Source: Bacteroidota bacterium (GTDB taxonomy: Bacteria > Bacteroidota > Bacteroidia > Chitinophagales > LD1). From it: a stretch of 36,060 bases of DNA. Shown in pieces: positions 1-7,996 of this stretch. Position 1 is the stretch's first letter. Every line of letters begins with the position of its first letter. Below the pieces are notes generated by a model that ran no database searches, had not been told where the DNA came from, and saw nothing but the letters and a program-made list of their open reading frames with translations. The DNA lies in assembly GCA_947476645.1 (NCBI GenBank), contig CANJRM010000022.1, positions 1-36,060 of the forward strand. Reading direction: 5' to 3'. Both the position numbers and the translations under genes were made by a program.

Positions 1-228
1 GCTGATTTAGCTGCCGAACAAATTTTAGAAATGGTGAACGAACTGACACCTGCCTACAGAGTAGTTTTTAATCTGTATGTGGTGGAAGGTTACAATCACG
101 GTGAAATAGGAAAGCTGCTCGGTATTAGTGAGGGCACATCAAAATCGAATCTCGCAAAGGCAAGAGCGAAGATGCAGGAGAAAATTAGGGAGTTGAATAA
201 AGTTAACGTTAGTGCATATGGAAAATAG
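1..228 (+). CDS. ECF-type RNA polymerase sigma factor, C-terminal part (5' truncated by window edge)
   Basis: The reading frame is open from base 1, so only the last 75 residues are present. They form sigma region 4: a helix ending in LTPAYRVVFNLYVVEGYNH, then a helix-turn-helix EIGKLLGISEGTSKSNLAKAR that would contact the -35 (here -33) promoter element. The spacing and the 'EGTSKSNLAKARAKM' recognition helix are typical of sigma-70 family ECF factors of Bacteroidota. The stop codon lies 8 nt inside the next gene, whose ATG is at 218, so the two are translationally coupled. The partner protein has an inner-membrane helix and is likely to control this sigma factor. Family assignment is firm; the regulon is unknown. 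Confidence 0.9.
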   Translation, partial: ADLAAEQILEMVNELTPAYRVVFNLYVVEGYNHGEIGKLLGISEGTSKSNLAKARAKMQEKIRELNKVNVSAYGK

Positions 229-1684
229 TTCCGACAAACAAATACGCGAGAAACTCAGCAGCACTGAGTTTCCTTTCGACCTGCAGGCATGGGAACAAAT
301 GGAAGCAATGCTTGGTGAAAAGAAAAAGCGCAGAGGATTTTTCTGGTTGTGGACCGGGGGAATTGCTGCGGTGCTTTTGTTGAGCATCGGCATTCTTGGT
401 TGGGGTGTGTATTTAATGGATGAAGATGATAAGCAAGTAGAACAGATGATTGACGGCAGACCACAGACAGCGGTTAATACAACGTTAGCGGCAGTCGATA
501 ATGATAAGGCAAAAGTGGAAACTGAAAAACTAAAAGGAGAGAAAGCAGAAATTGAAAATCGCGTTTCATCTCGTAATTCAGAACAAGCGAAAGCAGAAGT
601 GAATGCGTCAACCGTTGCAAGTAGCAAATGGCAAATGGCAAAAGACAATAGTTCTTCTGCGTTAATCAGCGAGAATCCAAACAACGAAGGTCCACATCAT
701 CATCGTGCCAATATATTTTCGAAGCAAGTAACAAGTCGCGCTATGCATAAAAGCAAAACACAGACAGCAAGCAATTCGCAACCGGCAACTCGCAACCAAC
801 AAACAGTAACTCCTATTCAAAACGAGATAGAAATGCTCAACAGTGTTGATGCTGTAAAAAATTCAACCGCTGAAAATATTTTGCTTGCAAGACGAGAAGC
901 AGAACTTCTTCAATCCATTTCAGATAAAGCAGAAACAGGATTCGACAAAAAAGAAGCAGATGTTCTTCCTAAAAAGAAGAAGCAAATCTTCCATTACTCT
1001 CTCGGTGTTTTGGCAAATGTTACAGGAACAACATTGGGAAGTCAACCAGGTAATGCACCTGAACGTCCGCCTTTATTTTACAGTACCCCGTCTTACATGG
1101 TTGGCTTTACACACGATTTTCTTTTTGTGAATCGCATTGCCATCACCAATTCAATTCTGTTTTCGCAAACATCATTCAAGGTTTATTACGCAAAGACAAT
1201 CGGGTTTTCTCAAACACCAACTAATTACACATCACACATTACCGAGCTTGCTATTCCTATAGGCATAAAAGTATATGCTGTTGTAAAAAATAATTTCCGC
1301 TTCTACATCAACGCAGGGATCATCAACCACATCAAACTGAAAGAAACTTTCGATTATACTTTTGCTCCTGATACCATACCGTCTGCTTTGGCTGCCTTAG
1401 CCGACCAATTTCCGTTCCCATCACAAACCAATTTTGAACCCGAAGCTGCAAGCATTAATAGAACCGCGTCAGGAAATTCAAACAGCACTCAGAATTTCTC
1501 CATCAATAATGCGAAGCGTTATTACACTTCCTTCTATGCATCAGCAGGATTTGAATTTATTGCCCAAAAGCATTTTGTGCTTTTTGCCGAACCAACATTC
1601 TACATGGGTTTGCAAAAAATTGGCGTGCAGGAAAAGCGGAAATATAATTTGGGGTTGAGCGGTGGATTTAGATATCAGTTCTGA
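218..1684 (+). CDS. Membrane-anchored protein with C-terminal outer-membrane-barrel-like domain; candidate anti-sigma partner
   Basis: The product is 488 residues from ATG 218; a GTG two codons earlier is possible, but the ATG overlaps the sigma stop by 11 nt. The layout is a short charged N-terminus (about 1-38, cytosolic side), one strong membrane helix (about 41-67, rich in Leu/Ile/Gly/Trp), a long Lys/Glu/Ser/Asn-rich linker (about 70-255), then a region with alternating aromatic strands ending in the Phe-terminated 'GLSGGFRYQF' expected of an outer-membrane beta barrel. An N-terminal segment facing the cytosol next to an ECF sigma gene suggests anti-sigma function, but no zinc anti-sigma motif is visible. 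The linker carries two heptamer repeat arrays (617-644 and 771-798). Anti-sigma role is inferred from position only. Confidence 0.7.
   Translation: MENSSDKQIREKLSSTEFPFDLQAWEQMEAMLGEKKKRRGFFWLWTGGIAAVLLLSIGILGWGVYLMDEDDKQVEQMIDGRPQTAVNTTLAAVDNDKAKVETEKLKGEKAEIENRVSSRNSEQAKAEVNASTVASSKWQMAKDNSSSALISENPNNEGPHHHRANIFSKQVTSRAMHKSKTQTASNSQPATRNQQTVTPIQNEIEMLNSVDAVKNSTAENILLARREAELLQSISDKAETGFDKKEADVLPKKKKQIFHYSLGVLANVTGTTLGSQPGNAPERPPLFYSTPSYMVGFTHDFLFVNRIAITNSILFSQTSFKVYYAKTIGFSQTPTNYTSHITELAIPIGIKVYAVVKNNFRFYINAGIINHIKLKETFDYTFAPDTIPSALAALADQFPFPSQTNFEPEAASINRTASGNSNSTQNFSINNAKRYYTSFYASAGFEFIAQKHFVLFAEPTFYMGLQKIGVQEKRKYNLGLSGGFRYQF
617..644 (+). repeat. Four-unit heptamer array E in the barrel-protein linker
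   Basis: Four successive 7-nt units start with GCAA: GCAAGTA, GCAAATG (twice), GCAAAAG. They lie in the low-complexity linker of the sigma-linked barrel protein and encode part of 'ASSKWQMAKDN'. See the finding on heptamer arrays. Confidence 0.7.
771..798 (+). repeat. Four-unit heptamer array F in the barrel-protein linker
   Basis: Four 7-nt units: GCAATTC, GCAACCG, GCAACTC, GCAACCA. They encode 'SNSQPATRNQQ' in the same linker as the array at 617-644, with the same GCAA unit start and the same 28-nt total length. Confidence 0.75.
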
Positions 1685-1714
1685 CCTAAGAAAACTTTGA
1701 GAAGCGCATTAAAT

Positions 1715-1748
1715 ACAAAACGTCCCGCAGTACTGAGGGACGTTTTGT
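1715..1748 (+). terminator. Intrinsic terminator after the barrel gene
   Basis: A perfect 12-bp inverted repeat (arms ACAAAACGTCCC at 1715-1726 and its complement at 1737-1748) starts 30 nt after the stop of the barrel gene. The loop contains the small palindrome CAGTACTG. The A/T-rich outer arms make it usable in both directions, so it may also serve the convergent small membrane gene ending at 1781. Confidence 0.8.
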
Positions 1749-1780
1749 GTTTATATTCAAGTCCTTTTGGGAGGATTTGC

Positions 1781-2014
1781 TTATCCTTTAATATTTGGAT
1801 TTGACTCTCTAGCTACGAAGAAAAAGACCAAACCAATAGTCAGCAAGAACAAGCCAAACACCAACGGAATAAAATTTCCTGTTTGGTATAAACTCATGTG
1901 CAACTTAGGGTCGTTATACTCGTTGTTGTAAGAAGAGTTTTGAATGACAAAAACGAAATAAAGAGTCATTAGACCTCCTACGATGGTAAATATTCCTGCT
2001 ATTACTTTGCTCAT
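1781..2014 (-). CDS. Small two-helix membrane protein, unknown function
   Basis: The protein has 77 residues and starts with ATG. Helix one is about residues 4-26 (VIAGIFTIVGGLMTLYFVFVI), followed by a polar, probably periplasmic loop of about 23 residues rich in Asn/Tyr, then helix two at about 49-68 and a short polar tail. No recognisable motif. It stands alone on the minus strand between a plus-strand terminator and a divergently oriented barrel gene. Length, sensible topology and isolation support a real gene; the function is not known. Confidence 0.6.
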   Translation of the reverse strand: MSKVIAGIFTIVGGLMTLYFVFVIQNSSYNNEYNDPKLHMSLYQTGNFIPLVFGLFLLTIGLVFFFVARESNPNIKG

Positions 2015-2139
2015 AGTTGTAAAATTTTCGAGGGCGAATGTAAACCAAAAACAGAAATTGCAAAATGAGAAATGCCCAATGTGTTTTAGTTATTAAGACA
2101 ATTTCTTTTTGTAGTATCGCTTACACAAAATTTTTAACC

Positions 2140-3222
2140 ATGAATAGAAAAATACTTTCTACCGTTTTATTGGCAGTTCTCACTTCTGCTGTTTTTGGAC
2201 AAAAGGGATTTACCCTTCGATTGGCTGGCGGTTATGGCTGGCCCGGCTTTATTAAAAGCGAAGGAATTATGGGACCAAAGGTTGACCCTTTTACACCTTA
2301 CGATGATGCACTGGTGCCTATGGCAAATATTACCCGTTCAAATAATGATTCCGTAAGAAGCTGCGAGTCAGTGAATGGCTCATACGGAAAGGGAATGAAC
2401 TTTACTCTTGGTCTCGGTTACAGTATAAACCCCTATGTTAACTTTGAAATGGGAGTGTCGTTTTTAAAAAGTGCTACTATTTCCTGCCAGCAAAATTACC
2501 AGTTGGTAATTATTCCTTCTCCGGGTTCGCCTCCGTCTTATGACGAAAAACACTCCATGACAGCGACCATTAAGACAGATGCATTTGGTGTTACACTTTC
2601 TCCTTCTATTACCATTAAAGGTGCAAAGCCGGGCTGGAAAGTTTATCCATACGCACGGTTAGGAATTAGTTTGCCTGTTTATGGTGCCTTAAACCACTCC
2701 ATAGATGTTCATGTATCAGATGACATTTACCACTCTACTGCGAACGCAGATACAGCTTTGGCAGGGATTTTATCAAGAGGCCCTTATTTTTTAGGAAACA
2801 ATACCAAGGTGAGACTAAAAACAGAAGGGACTGTTTCTATAGGAGTAAATGGAGCTATTGGCGTTGCTTACAATCCGCTACCTTACCTAACTGTGTTTGC
2901 AGAGGTCAACGGACAATATCTTTCTACCCGTGCAAAAAGCAGCAAAATAGTACAGTGGGATGCTGATGGTAAAGATGAAATTGCAGCACGCGGTAAGTAT
3001 CGCACTGAGTTTGTTTTTCATGATAAACTAGATAATAACTCTAACAACGGTGCTTACCGTTTAGACGATGGCGACCCGTCTACCGTTAATTACGACCCAA
3101 ACAAACCAAAAGATGATTTGCGTCCTAGCGGACCTTTCAGCAACCTAGGTTTTAATGTAGGCGTTTCATTTACACTCAGCAAACAAACCTTAGGCAAGAA
3201 GAAAAAAGACGAAAAGAAATAG
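2140..3222 (+). CDS. Outer-membrane beta-barrel protein
   Basis: I place the start at ATG 2140, because from there the protein begins with a clean signal peptide (MNRKILSTVLLAVLTSAVFGQ, cleavage about residue 20). The in-frame ATG at 2065 would add a 25-residue extension without a signal-like n-region. The mature part (about 340 residues) alternates Gly/aromatic strands such as 'FTLRLAGGYGWPGF', 'GMNFTLGLGYSINPYVNFEMGVSF' and 'LGFNVGVSFTLSK', the pattern of an OmpA/PorT-like barrel. A Lys-rich tail (KKKKDEKK) follows the last strand, which is odd for a barrel ending at its C-terminal aromatic. Ligand unknown; monocistronic, followed by a strong terminator. Confidence 0.75.
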   Translation: MNRKILSTVLLAVLTSAVFGQKGFTLRLAGGYGWPGFIKSEGIMGPKVDPFTPYDDALVPMANITRSNNDSVRSCESVNGSYGKGMNFTLGLGYSINPYVNFEMGVSFLKSATISCQQNYQLVIIPSPGSPPSYDEKHSMTATIKTDAFGVTLSPSITIKGAKPGWKVYPYARLGISLPVYGALNHSIDVHVSDDIYHSTANADTALAGILSRGPYFLGNNTKVRLKTEGTVSIGVNGAIGVAYNPLPYLTVFAEVNGQYLSTRAKSSKIVQWDADGKDEIAARGKYRTEFVFHDKLDNNSNNGAYRLDDGDPSTVNYDPNKPKDDLRPSGPFSNLGFNVGVSFTLSKQTLGKKKKDEKK

Positions 3223-3241
3223 GGAAACAATTCCCCTAAAT

Positions 3242-3273
3242 AAAAAAGCCCCCGAATACTCGGGGGCTTTTTT
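3242..3273. terminator. Bidirectional intrinsic terminator
   Basis: A 13-bp perfect stem (AAAAAAGCCCCCG with its complement) around a 6-nt loop, with A-run and T-run on opposite sides. It sits between the convergent barrel gene (ends 3222) and esterase gene (ends 3293) and can stop transcription from both. Confidence 0.9.
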
Positions 3274-3292
3274 ATTTTACTCTTCTAAGAGA

Positions 3293-4510
3293 TTATTCTA
3301 TCACCACCTTTTTAGTTACAGTAGCAATATTCTTATCAGCAAATTCAACCTTTACCTGATAAATTCCTTTTGCAAAATTTGAAGTGTTGATTTTGCCATT
3401 AGCATTTTCAAAATTGTTTTGAGAAACAATCTGACCAATGTTATCATAAACGGTAACCATTGAAACTTTCGCGCTTGAGCGAATATTTACTTCGCTGTTT
3501 GCCGGGTTAGGGAACAAAGAAATTTCTGCAGTTTCTTTTATTTCATTTACACCAGTGCTTGCGCTGCAAACAAACTGCATTAAGAAATTAGCAACAGAAG
3601 AATCTATCTGCGCAGTTTCTGCAGCCGCGTTTGAGCCCGTTGCCCAAGGCACGTGCCCTTCGCCCGGATAAACAATGCTTACGTGGTTAACTCCAAATTG
3701 ATTATACAATGACTCAATAGCTCCTAAACCGCAAAGACGAACTGGTGTTGCATTGCTTTGAGCATTTGCACAGCCATAAGGAACTGTAGCATCCTGGTCG
3801 CCTTGCGCGTTGAATGATGGTTTACTGTTTGGCCCTACAAATTCCGGAATATTTAAACCACCTGCAAGATTGATAAGTGCAACTGCTTCAGAAGAATATC
3901 CAGGATTTCCGCTATTGCCTTCAAATCCACCATTCGCATTAATTACTGCCTGGAAAGTTGCAGGTGCTTCTTCGGTGCTATCTAAATACATTACGTGGAT
4001 GTAAAGAACTGCTCCAGCTGAATTACCTCCAACAAAAATCTGATTAGGATTTACACGGTAAGTATTTGTAGTAGCCGCATCTTTACGGAAATAACGAATA
4101 GCAGCCTTGCCATCGCTTATTGCTTTTAAAACTTCCTGCACAGCCTGCGATGAATCAAGCATAGCTATGAAACTCGCAACTCGATAGTCTATTGAAGCAG
4201 TAACGTATCCGCGCTTTGCAAACTCCTTACACATATTTACTACATAAGTATCGCTGGTTTTTGTGCTTCCGGTTAAAAAACTACCACCGTGCGCCAATAT
4301 AATTACCGGACGTTGGCTCGCAGTATCACCCGTTGGTTCGTAAACATCCATAGCGAGACTGTATGGGGTTGAATAAGTAACGGTCGTTTTTGTAAAAGCC
4401 GAAAAGAAATTTTTGTCGTGATAACGACCGCCACAGTTCTGTGCGTTTGCATTTTGAGCAATCAATAAGACCGCACAAAAAAGAAGAAATGAGTAAATTT
4501 TTGTTTTCAT
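3293..4510 (-). CDS. Secreted alpha/beta-hydrolase (esterase) with type IX secretion sorting domain
   Basis: The 405-residue precursor has a signal peptide (residues 1-23, ending NANAQ), an alpha/beta-hydrolase domain (about 45-315) and a C-terminal Por-type sorting domain (about 328-405, starting 'ISLFPNPANSEVNI' and ending KKVVIE). The oxyanion-hole motif HGGSF is at 74-78, the nucleophile elbow GGNSAG puts the catalytic Ser at 164, and 'GDQDATVPY' and 'GEGHVPW' supply the likely Asp (240) and His (286). This fits a BD-FAE/carboxylesterase-like enzyme exported across the inner membrane by Sec and across the outer membrane by T9SS, then attached to the cell surface or released. Substrate unknown. 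It lies 45 nt downstream of metG, same strand. Confidence 0.85.
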   Translation of the reverse strand: MKTKIYSFLLFCAVLLIAQNANAQNCGGRYHDKNFFSAFTKTTVTYSTPYSLAMDVYEPTGDTASQRPVIILAHGGSFLTGSTKTSDTYVVNMCKEFAKRGYVTASIDYRVASFIAMLDSSQAVQEVLKAISDGKAAIRYFRKDAATTNTYRVNPNQIFVGGNSAGAVLYIHVMYLDSTEEAPATFQAVINANGGFEGNSGNPGYSSEAVALINLAGGLNIPEFVGPNSKPSFNAQGDQDATVPYGCANAQSNATPVRLCGLGAIESLYNQFGVNHVSIVYPGEGHVPWATGSNAAAETAQIDSSVANFLMQFVCSASTGVNEIKETAEISLFPNPANSEVNIRSSAKVSMVTVYDNIGQIVSQNNFENANGKINTSNFAKGIYQVKVEFADKNIATVTKKVVIE

Positions 4511-4555
4511 GAAATGAAGTTTGGGTTATGAAAAAGTATCCGAAAGTAAAATGTT

Positions 4556-6637
4556 TTATCGAATGATGCTTCCGTTAGCTGTTAAATCTTTAGGCGATAC
4601 AAAATGGAGTTTCCCTGCCTCATCTTCTGCCAGCAAAATCATTCCTTTTGATTCTATACCGCGTATTTTACGGGGAGCCAAATTAGAAACTACCGAAACC
4701 TGTAAACCGATTAATTCTTCTGGTTTAAAATGCTCTGCAATTCCCGAAACAATGGTGCGCGTTTCAAAACCTAAGTCAACAGTAAGTCTCAAAAGCTTAT
4801 CTGCTTTCTCCACTTTTTCAGCGGTAATAATTGTGCCTACACGCAAATCGAGTTTTGTAAAATCATCGTAAGTAATCTCAGGCTTGTCCGATGTCTGATA
4901 TCTGATGTCCGATGTTTTTAAATCCATGGTTTTTGTTTTTGCTTCCGACTTCGGACTTCCGACTTCGGACTTTTTCAGTTTCGCTATCTGCTTCTCAATC
5001 ACTTCATCTTCCAACTTCTGATAAAGCAAACTTGCTTTGCCGAGAATATGATTTGCTTTCAATAAGTCCTGCCTGCCTACATCTGCCCAACTGAAATGCG
5101 AAGCATCTAAATTGAGCATCGCAAAAATTTTCTTAGAAGTGAAAGGCAAAAACGGCTCGCATAAAATTCCGAGGTTGGCTATAATCTGCAAACAATCGTA
5201 CAACACTACAGCAGTAGCTTCTTTATCCGTTTTAATCAATTTCCAAGGCTCCTTTTCTGAAAGCATTTGATTGCCGTGGCGGGCCACATTCAGCATTTCA
5301 CCCAACGCTTCACGGAAATGAAAATGCTCCAACGAATCAGAAATTTTCTCGCGTTGCGCGGTGATGAAAGTTTTCAGTTCAGAACATTCACCTGCTTGTG
5401 GAACTTTATTGTCGAAAAATTTGTCGGTCAAAACCATTACACGGTTTACTAAGTTGCCGAGTATGGCAACGAGTTCGCTATTCACCCGCGTTTGATAATC
5501 CTTCCAGGTAAATTCTGAATCTTTTGTTTCGGGTGCAATAGAACACAGCACATAACGAAGCTCATCGGCTTTGTCCCGAAAGTCTTCGATGTATTCGTGC
5601 ATCTCCACGCTCCACTTGCGGCTAGTGCTCATCTTATCTCCTTCCAGATTGAGAAATTCATTGGCAGGAACATTATCGGGCACTATGTAATCGCCATGCA
5701 TGTGCAACATCACAGGGAAAATTATGCAGTGAAAAACAATATTGTCTTTCCCTACAAAATGAATCAGGCGCGTGTCGCTGTCCTTCCAGTATAATTCCCA
5801 ACTCTTATTGTTTTCTTTTGCCCACTGCTTGGTAGCAGAGATATAACCGATAGGCGCATCGAACCAAACGTAAAGCACTTTGCCTTCTGCATTTGGCAAA
5901 GGAACTTTTACGCCCCACTCACCATCGCGTGTCATGGCGCGGGGCTGCAAACCTGCATCTATCCAACTTTTCGATTGACCATAAACATTCTGTTTCCAGT
6001 CTTTCGCGTGGTCGCGAATGAGCCATTGCTTCAACCACGGCTCATATTCATTCAGCGGCAAATACCAATGTTTGGTCTCGCGTAACACAGGTTTGTTGCC
6101 ACTCAAAGTAGAGCGCGGATTTATCAGTTCACTTGGCGAAAGCGTCTTGCCGCATTTCTCGCATTGGTCACCAAACGCATTTTCATATCCGCAATTCGGA
6201 CAAGTGCCAACGATATATCTATCAGCGAGAAAAACTTTTTTCTCTTCATCAAAATATTGTTCGCTCGTAACTTCTTTGAACAAACCCTTATTGTAGAAAT
6301 CAAGAAAAAATTCCTGCGCTGTTTGGTGATGAATTGGTTCGCTGGTGCGATGATAGATATCAAACGCAATTCCGAGTTTGTCGAAACTAGCTTTTATAAG
6401 TCCGTGATATTTGTCAATGATGGCGCGCGGAGTGGTGTTCTCCTGTATCGCCTGAATAGTAATGGCCGTTCCGTGTTCATCGCTGCCGCAAACAAAAACC
6501 ACATCGCGTTTTTGCGCGCGCAGATAGCGCACATAAATATCGGCAGGTAAATAAGCGCCCGCTAAATGACCAATATGTTTAGGTCCGTTGGCATAAGGCA
6601 AAGCCGCAGTAATCGTATATCTTTTCCAGTTCTTCAT
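4556..6637 (-). CDS. metG: Methionine--tRNA ligase with C-terminal tRNA-binding domain
   Basis: Charges tRNA-Met with methionine in the cytosol. I start at the Met of MKNWKRYTITAALPYANG (6637), 18 codons inside the longest frame, because this matches the family N-terminus and a -7-like CAACTTTGCG lies just upstream on this strand. Visible: 'HIGH' (GPKHIGHLAGAY), zinc-binding CPNCGYENAFGDQCEKCGK, the 'KMSTS' loop (GDKMSTSRKW), the anticodon-binding helical domain, and a C-terminal OB-fold tRNA-binding domain of about 110 residues from 'YDDFTKLDLRVGTI'. Total about 693 residues, normal for the long MetRS form. The linker just before the OB domain is encoded by two heptamer repeat arrays (4886-4913 and 4942-4969). 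Confidence 0.97.
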   Translation of the reverse strand: MKNWKRYTITAALPYANGPKHIGHLAGAYLPADIYVRYLRAQKRDVVFVCGSDEHGTAITIQAIQENTTPRAIIDKYHGLIKASFDKLGIAFDIYHRTSEPIHHQTAQEFFLDFYNKGLFKEVTSEQYFDEEKKVFLADRYIVGTCPNCGYENAFGDQCEKCGKTLSPSELINPRSTLSGNKPVLRETKHWYLPLNEYEPWLKQWLIRDHAKDWKQNVYGQSKSWIDAGLQPRAMTRDGEWGVKVPLPNAEGKVLYVWFDAPIGYISATKQWAKENNKSWELYWKDSDTRLIHFVGKDNIVFHCIIFPVMLHMHGDYIVPDNVPANEFLNLEGDKMSTSRKWSVEMHEYIEDFRDKADELRYVLCSIAPETKDSEFTWKDYQTRVNSELVAILGNLVNRVMVLTDKFFDNKVPQAGECSELKTFITAQREKISDSLEHFHFREALGEMLNVARHGNQMLSEKEPWKLIKTDKEATAVVLYDCLQIIANLGILCEPFLPFTSKKIFAMLNLDASHFSWADVGRQDLLKANHILGKASLLYQKLEDEVIEKQIAKLKKSEVGSPKSEAKTKTMDLKTSDIRYQTSDKPEITYDDFTKLDLRVGTIITAEKVEKADKLLRLTVDLGFETRTIVSGIAEHFKPEELIGLQVSVVSNLAPRKIRGIESKGMILLAEDEAGKLHFVSPKDLTANGSIIR
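4886..4913 (-). repeat. Four-unit heptamer array A in the metG linker
   Basis: Four consecutive 7-nt units on the plus strand: GTCCGAT at both ends, GTCTGAT and ATCTGAT inside. They encode the 'SDIRYQTSDKP' part of the linker between the helical and OB-fold domains of MetRS. Confidence 0.8.
4942..4969 (-). repeat. Four-unit heptamer array B in the metG linker
   Basis: CTTCCGA and CTTCGGA alternate twice, giving a perfect 14-nt tandem duplication. It encodes 'KSEVGSPKSEA'. It is separated from array A by exactly 28 nt, so the whole A-spacer-B block is 84 nt, an in-frame 28 codons. Confidence 0.85.
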
Positions 6638-6708
6638 TCTTCGCAAAGTTGAAATTTTTTGTGAGAGTGAGGCGGTGACATATTTCTTCAAAATATCATT
6701 GCTGATTT

Positions 6709-6716
6709 TATCTTGC
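6709..6716 (+). promoter_or_regulatory. Putative -7 promoter box TATCTTGC for the nuclease-like gene
   Basis: TATCTTGC lies 14 nt before ATG 6731. The same octamer sits 15 nt before the udk start (16353-16360). Both resemble the Bacteroidota -7 element TAnnTTTG. No convincing -33 TTTG was found, so this is a similarity call. Confidence 0.4.
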
Positions 6717-6730
6717 AGAAAAATTAGACC

Positions 6731-7978
6731 ATGATTATTAAAGGAGATAGAAAAAGCGGAGTCCCTATCATTATTGAAAACGGGGCTGTGAAAAAACTGA
6801 ACCGCATTTCCTTAAATGAGAAAACATTTAACGAGGCATGGTTGCAAAAATTAATTTACGAGCATGCTAATCTGTTACCGGTAGATAAAATTGAAGATGG
6901 ATTTAGTCCGTTAATTCCTTTGGGAAGAGAAATGTCTACATCTGCCGGATACATTGATAATCTCTACATTTCTGAAACTGGGAACATCACAATAGTTGAG
7001 ACCAAACTTTGGCGTAATGCTGAATCAAGAAGAGAAGTGATAGGTCAAGTGATTGACTATGCAAAGGAACTAAGCAAATGGACTTTTGCTGATTTAGATA
7101 AAAGTGTGATTGCCTCAAATAAACTTTACCAGAATTCAACCGATAATTTATTCACCACTTTTAAAAAATATAATCAGCTACTTGAAGCAGAAGAACATTT
7201 ACTGATCGACAACATCAACAAAAACTTAAAGAGGGGAAAGTTTTTGCTGCTCATAGTTGGCGATGGTATTCAGGATAATTTAGAAGAGATGGTAGACTAC
7301 CTCCATCAAACTCCGCAATTGCATTTTACAATTGCTTTAGTAGAACTTCAAGTTTACTCCGCAGATGAAAAACAAGATTCGTTTGTTGTAATTCCTCAAT
7401 TGGTTACTAGAACAAGAGAAATAACAAGAGCAATTGTAAGAATTGAGAATGGCGATGCAAGTAACATTGTAGTAACCATACCGAAAGAAGAACCTAAAAA
7501 GCAATCAGGGCAAATAAGTGCACGTGCTACAATTACCGCAGAAGATTTTTTTGAACAGCTAAAAAAGAACACAAACAAATCCATTGTCGAATTTGCCTCA
7601 CAAATAATTAAAGATGCCGAAGATGCCGGTTATCTCATTGAATGGAACAGTGGTAGTTTTGGAGTTAAGTTGCCTGACCCTATTGGCACTCCAATCAATA
7701 TTGGTTTATTCAATGTAGACCGAAACGGACTAATGTATCTCGCATTTTCACGAGGACAATTTGAAAAACTAAATCTGTCCTTAGAACTCAGCCATTCCTT
7801 TGCGGCTGATACATTGCCCCTCTTCCCGGGTTTAAAGCAAAGCGAAAACAAACCGCACATTTGGAACAAGTATCCAAAATTGGAATCACTACAACCTGTG
7901 TATGAAAAATTCACAGAGCGATTAAAGTTGTACGTTTCGCAAATTAAGGAAGCACGGATGAAGTCTTCAGAAGAGTAA
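6731..7978 (+). CDS. PD-(D/E)XK nuclease-like protein, unknown role
   Basis: 415 residues, no signal peptide or membrane segment. Residues 70-115 look like a PD-(D/E)XK core: Asp76 in 'YIDNLYIS', then a strand 'NITIVETKLW' with Glu90-x-Lys92, and a following helix 'REVIGQVIDYAKEL' with Gln106. This arrangement resembles NucS-like and restriction-endonuclease-like folds. The C-terminal half (about 265-400) has no motif I recognise; the middle 'VIPKEEPKKQSGQ' is a linker. It is divergent from metG and sits 18 nt before the ldcA-like gene, but a promoter-like box occupies that gap. Could be DNA repair or defence; the nuclease fold is an inference from motif spacing, not a proven activity. Confidence 0.7.
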   Translation: MIIKGDRKSGVPIIIENGAVKKLNRISLNEKTFNEAWLQKLIYEHANLLPVDKIEDGFSPLIPLGREMSTSAGYIDNLYISETGNITIVETKLWRNAESRREVIGQVIDYAKELSKWTFADLDKSVIASNKLYQNSTDNLFTTFKKYNQLLEAEEHLLIDNINKNLKRGKFLLLIVGDGIQDNLEEMVDYLHQTPQLHFTIALVELQVYSADEKQDSFVVIPQLVTRTREITRAIVRIENGDASNIVVTIPKEEPKKQSGQISARATITAEDFFEQLKKNTNKSIVEFASQIIKDAEDAGYLIEWNSGSFGVKLPDPIGTPINIGLFNVDRNGLMYLAFSRGQFEKLNLSLELSHSFAADTLPLFPGLKQSENKPHIWNKYPKLESLQPVYEKFTERLKLYVSQIKEARMKSSEE

Positions 7979-7982
7979 CATT

Positions 7983-7993
7983 TATATTTTCGC
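7983..7993 (+). promoter_or_regulatory. Putative -7 promoter box TATATTTTCGC, near-leaderless start
   Basis: TATATTTTCGC ends 3 nt before ATG 7997. The identical 11-mer precedes pyrH (13936-13946) by 4 nt. If these are -7 boxes, transcription would start at or beside the ATG. Confidence 0.45.
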
Positions 7994-7996
7994 TTC

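Noticed and set aside
139-684. 181-residue minus-strand frame opposite the barrel gene
   Set aside because: It lies fully antisense to a coherent protein with a membrane helix and linker; Ser/Cys-rich composition is that of a shadow frame.
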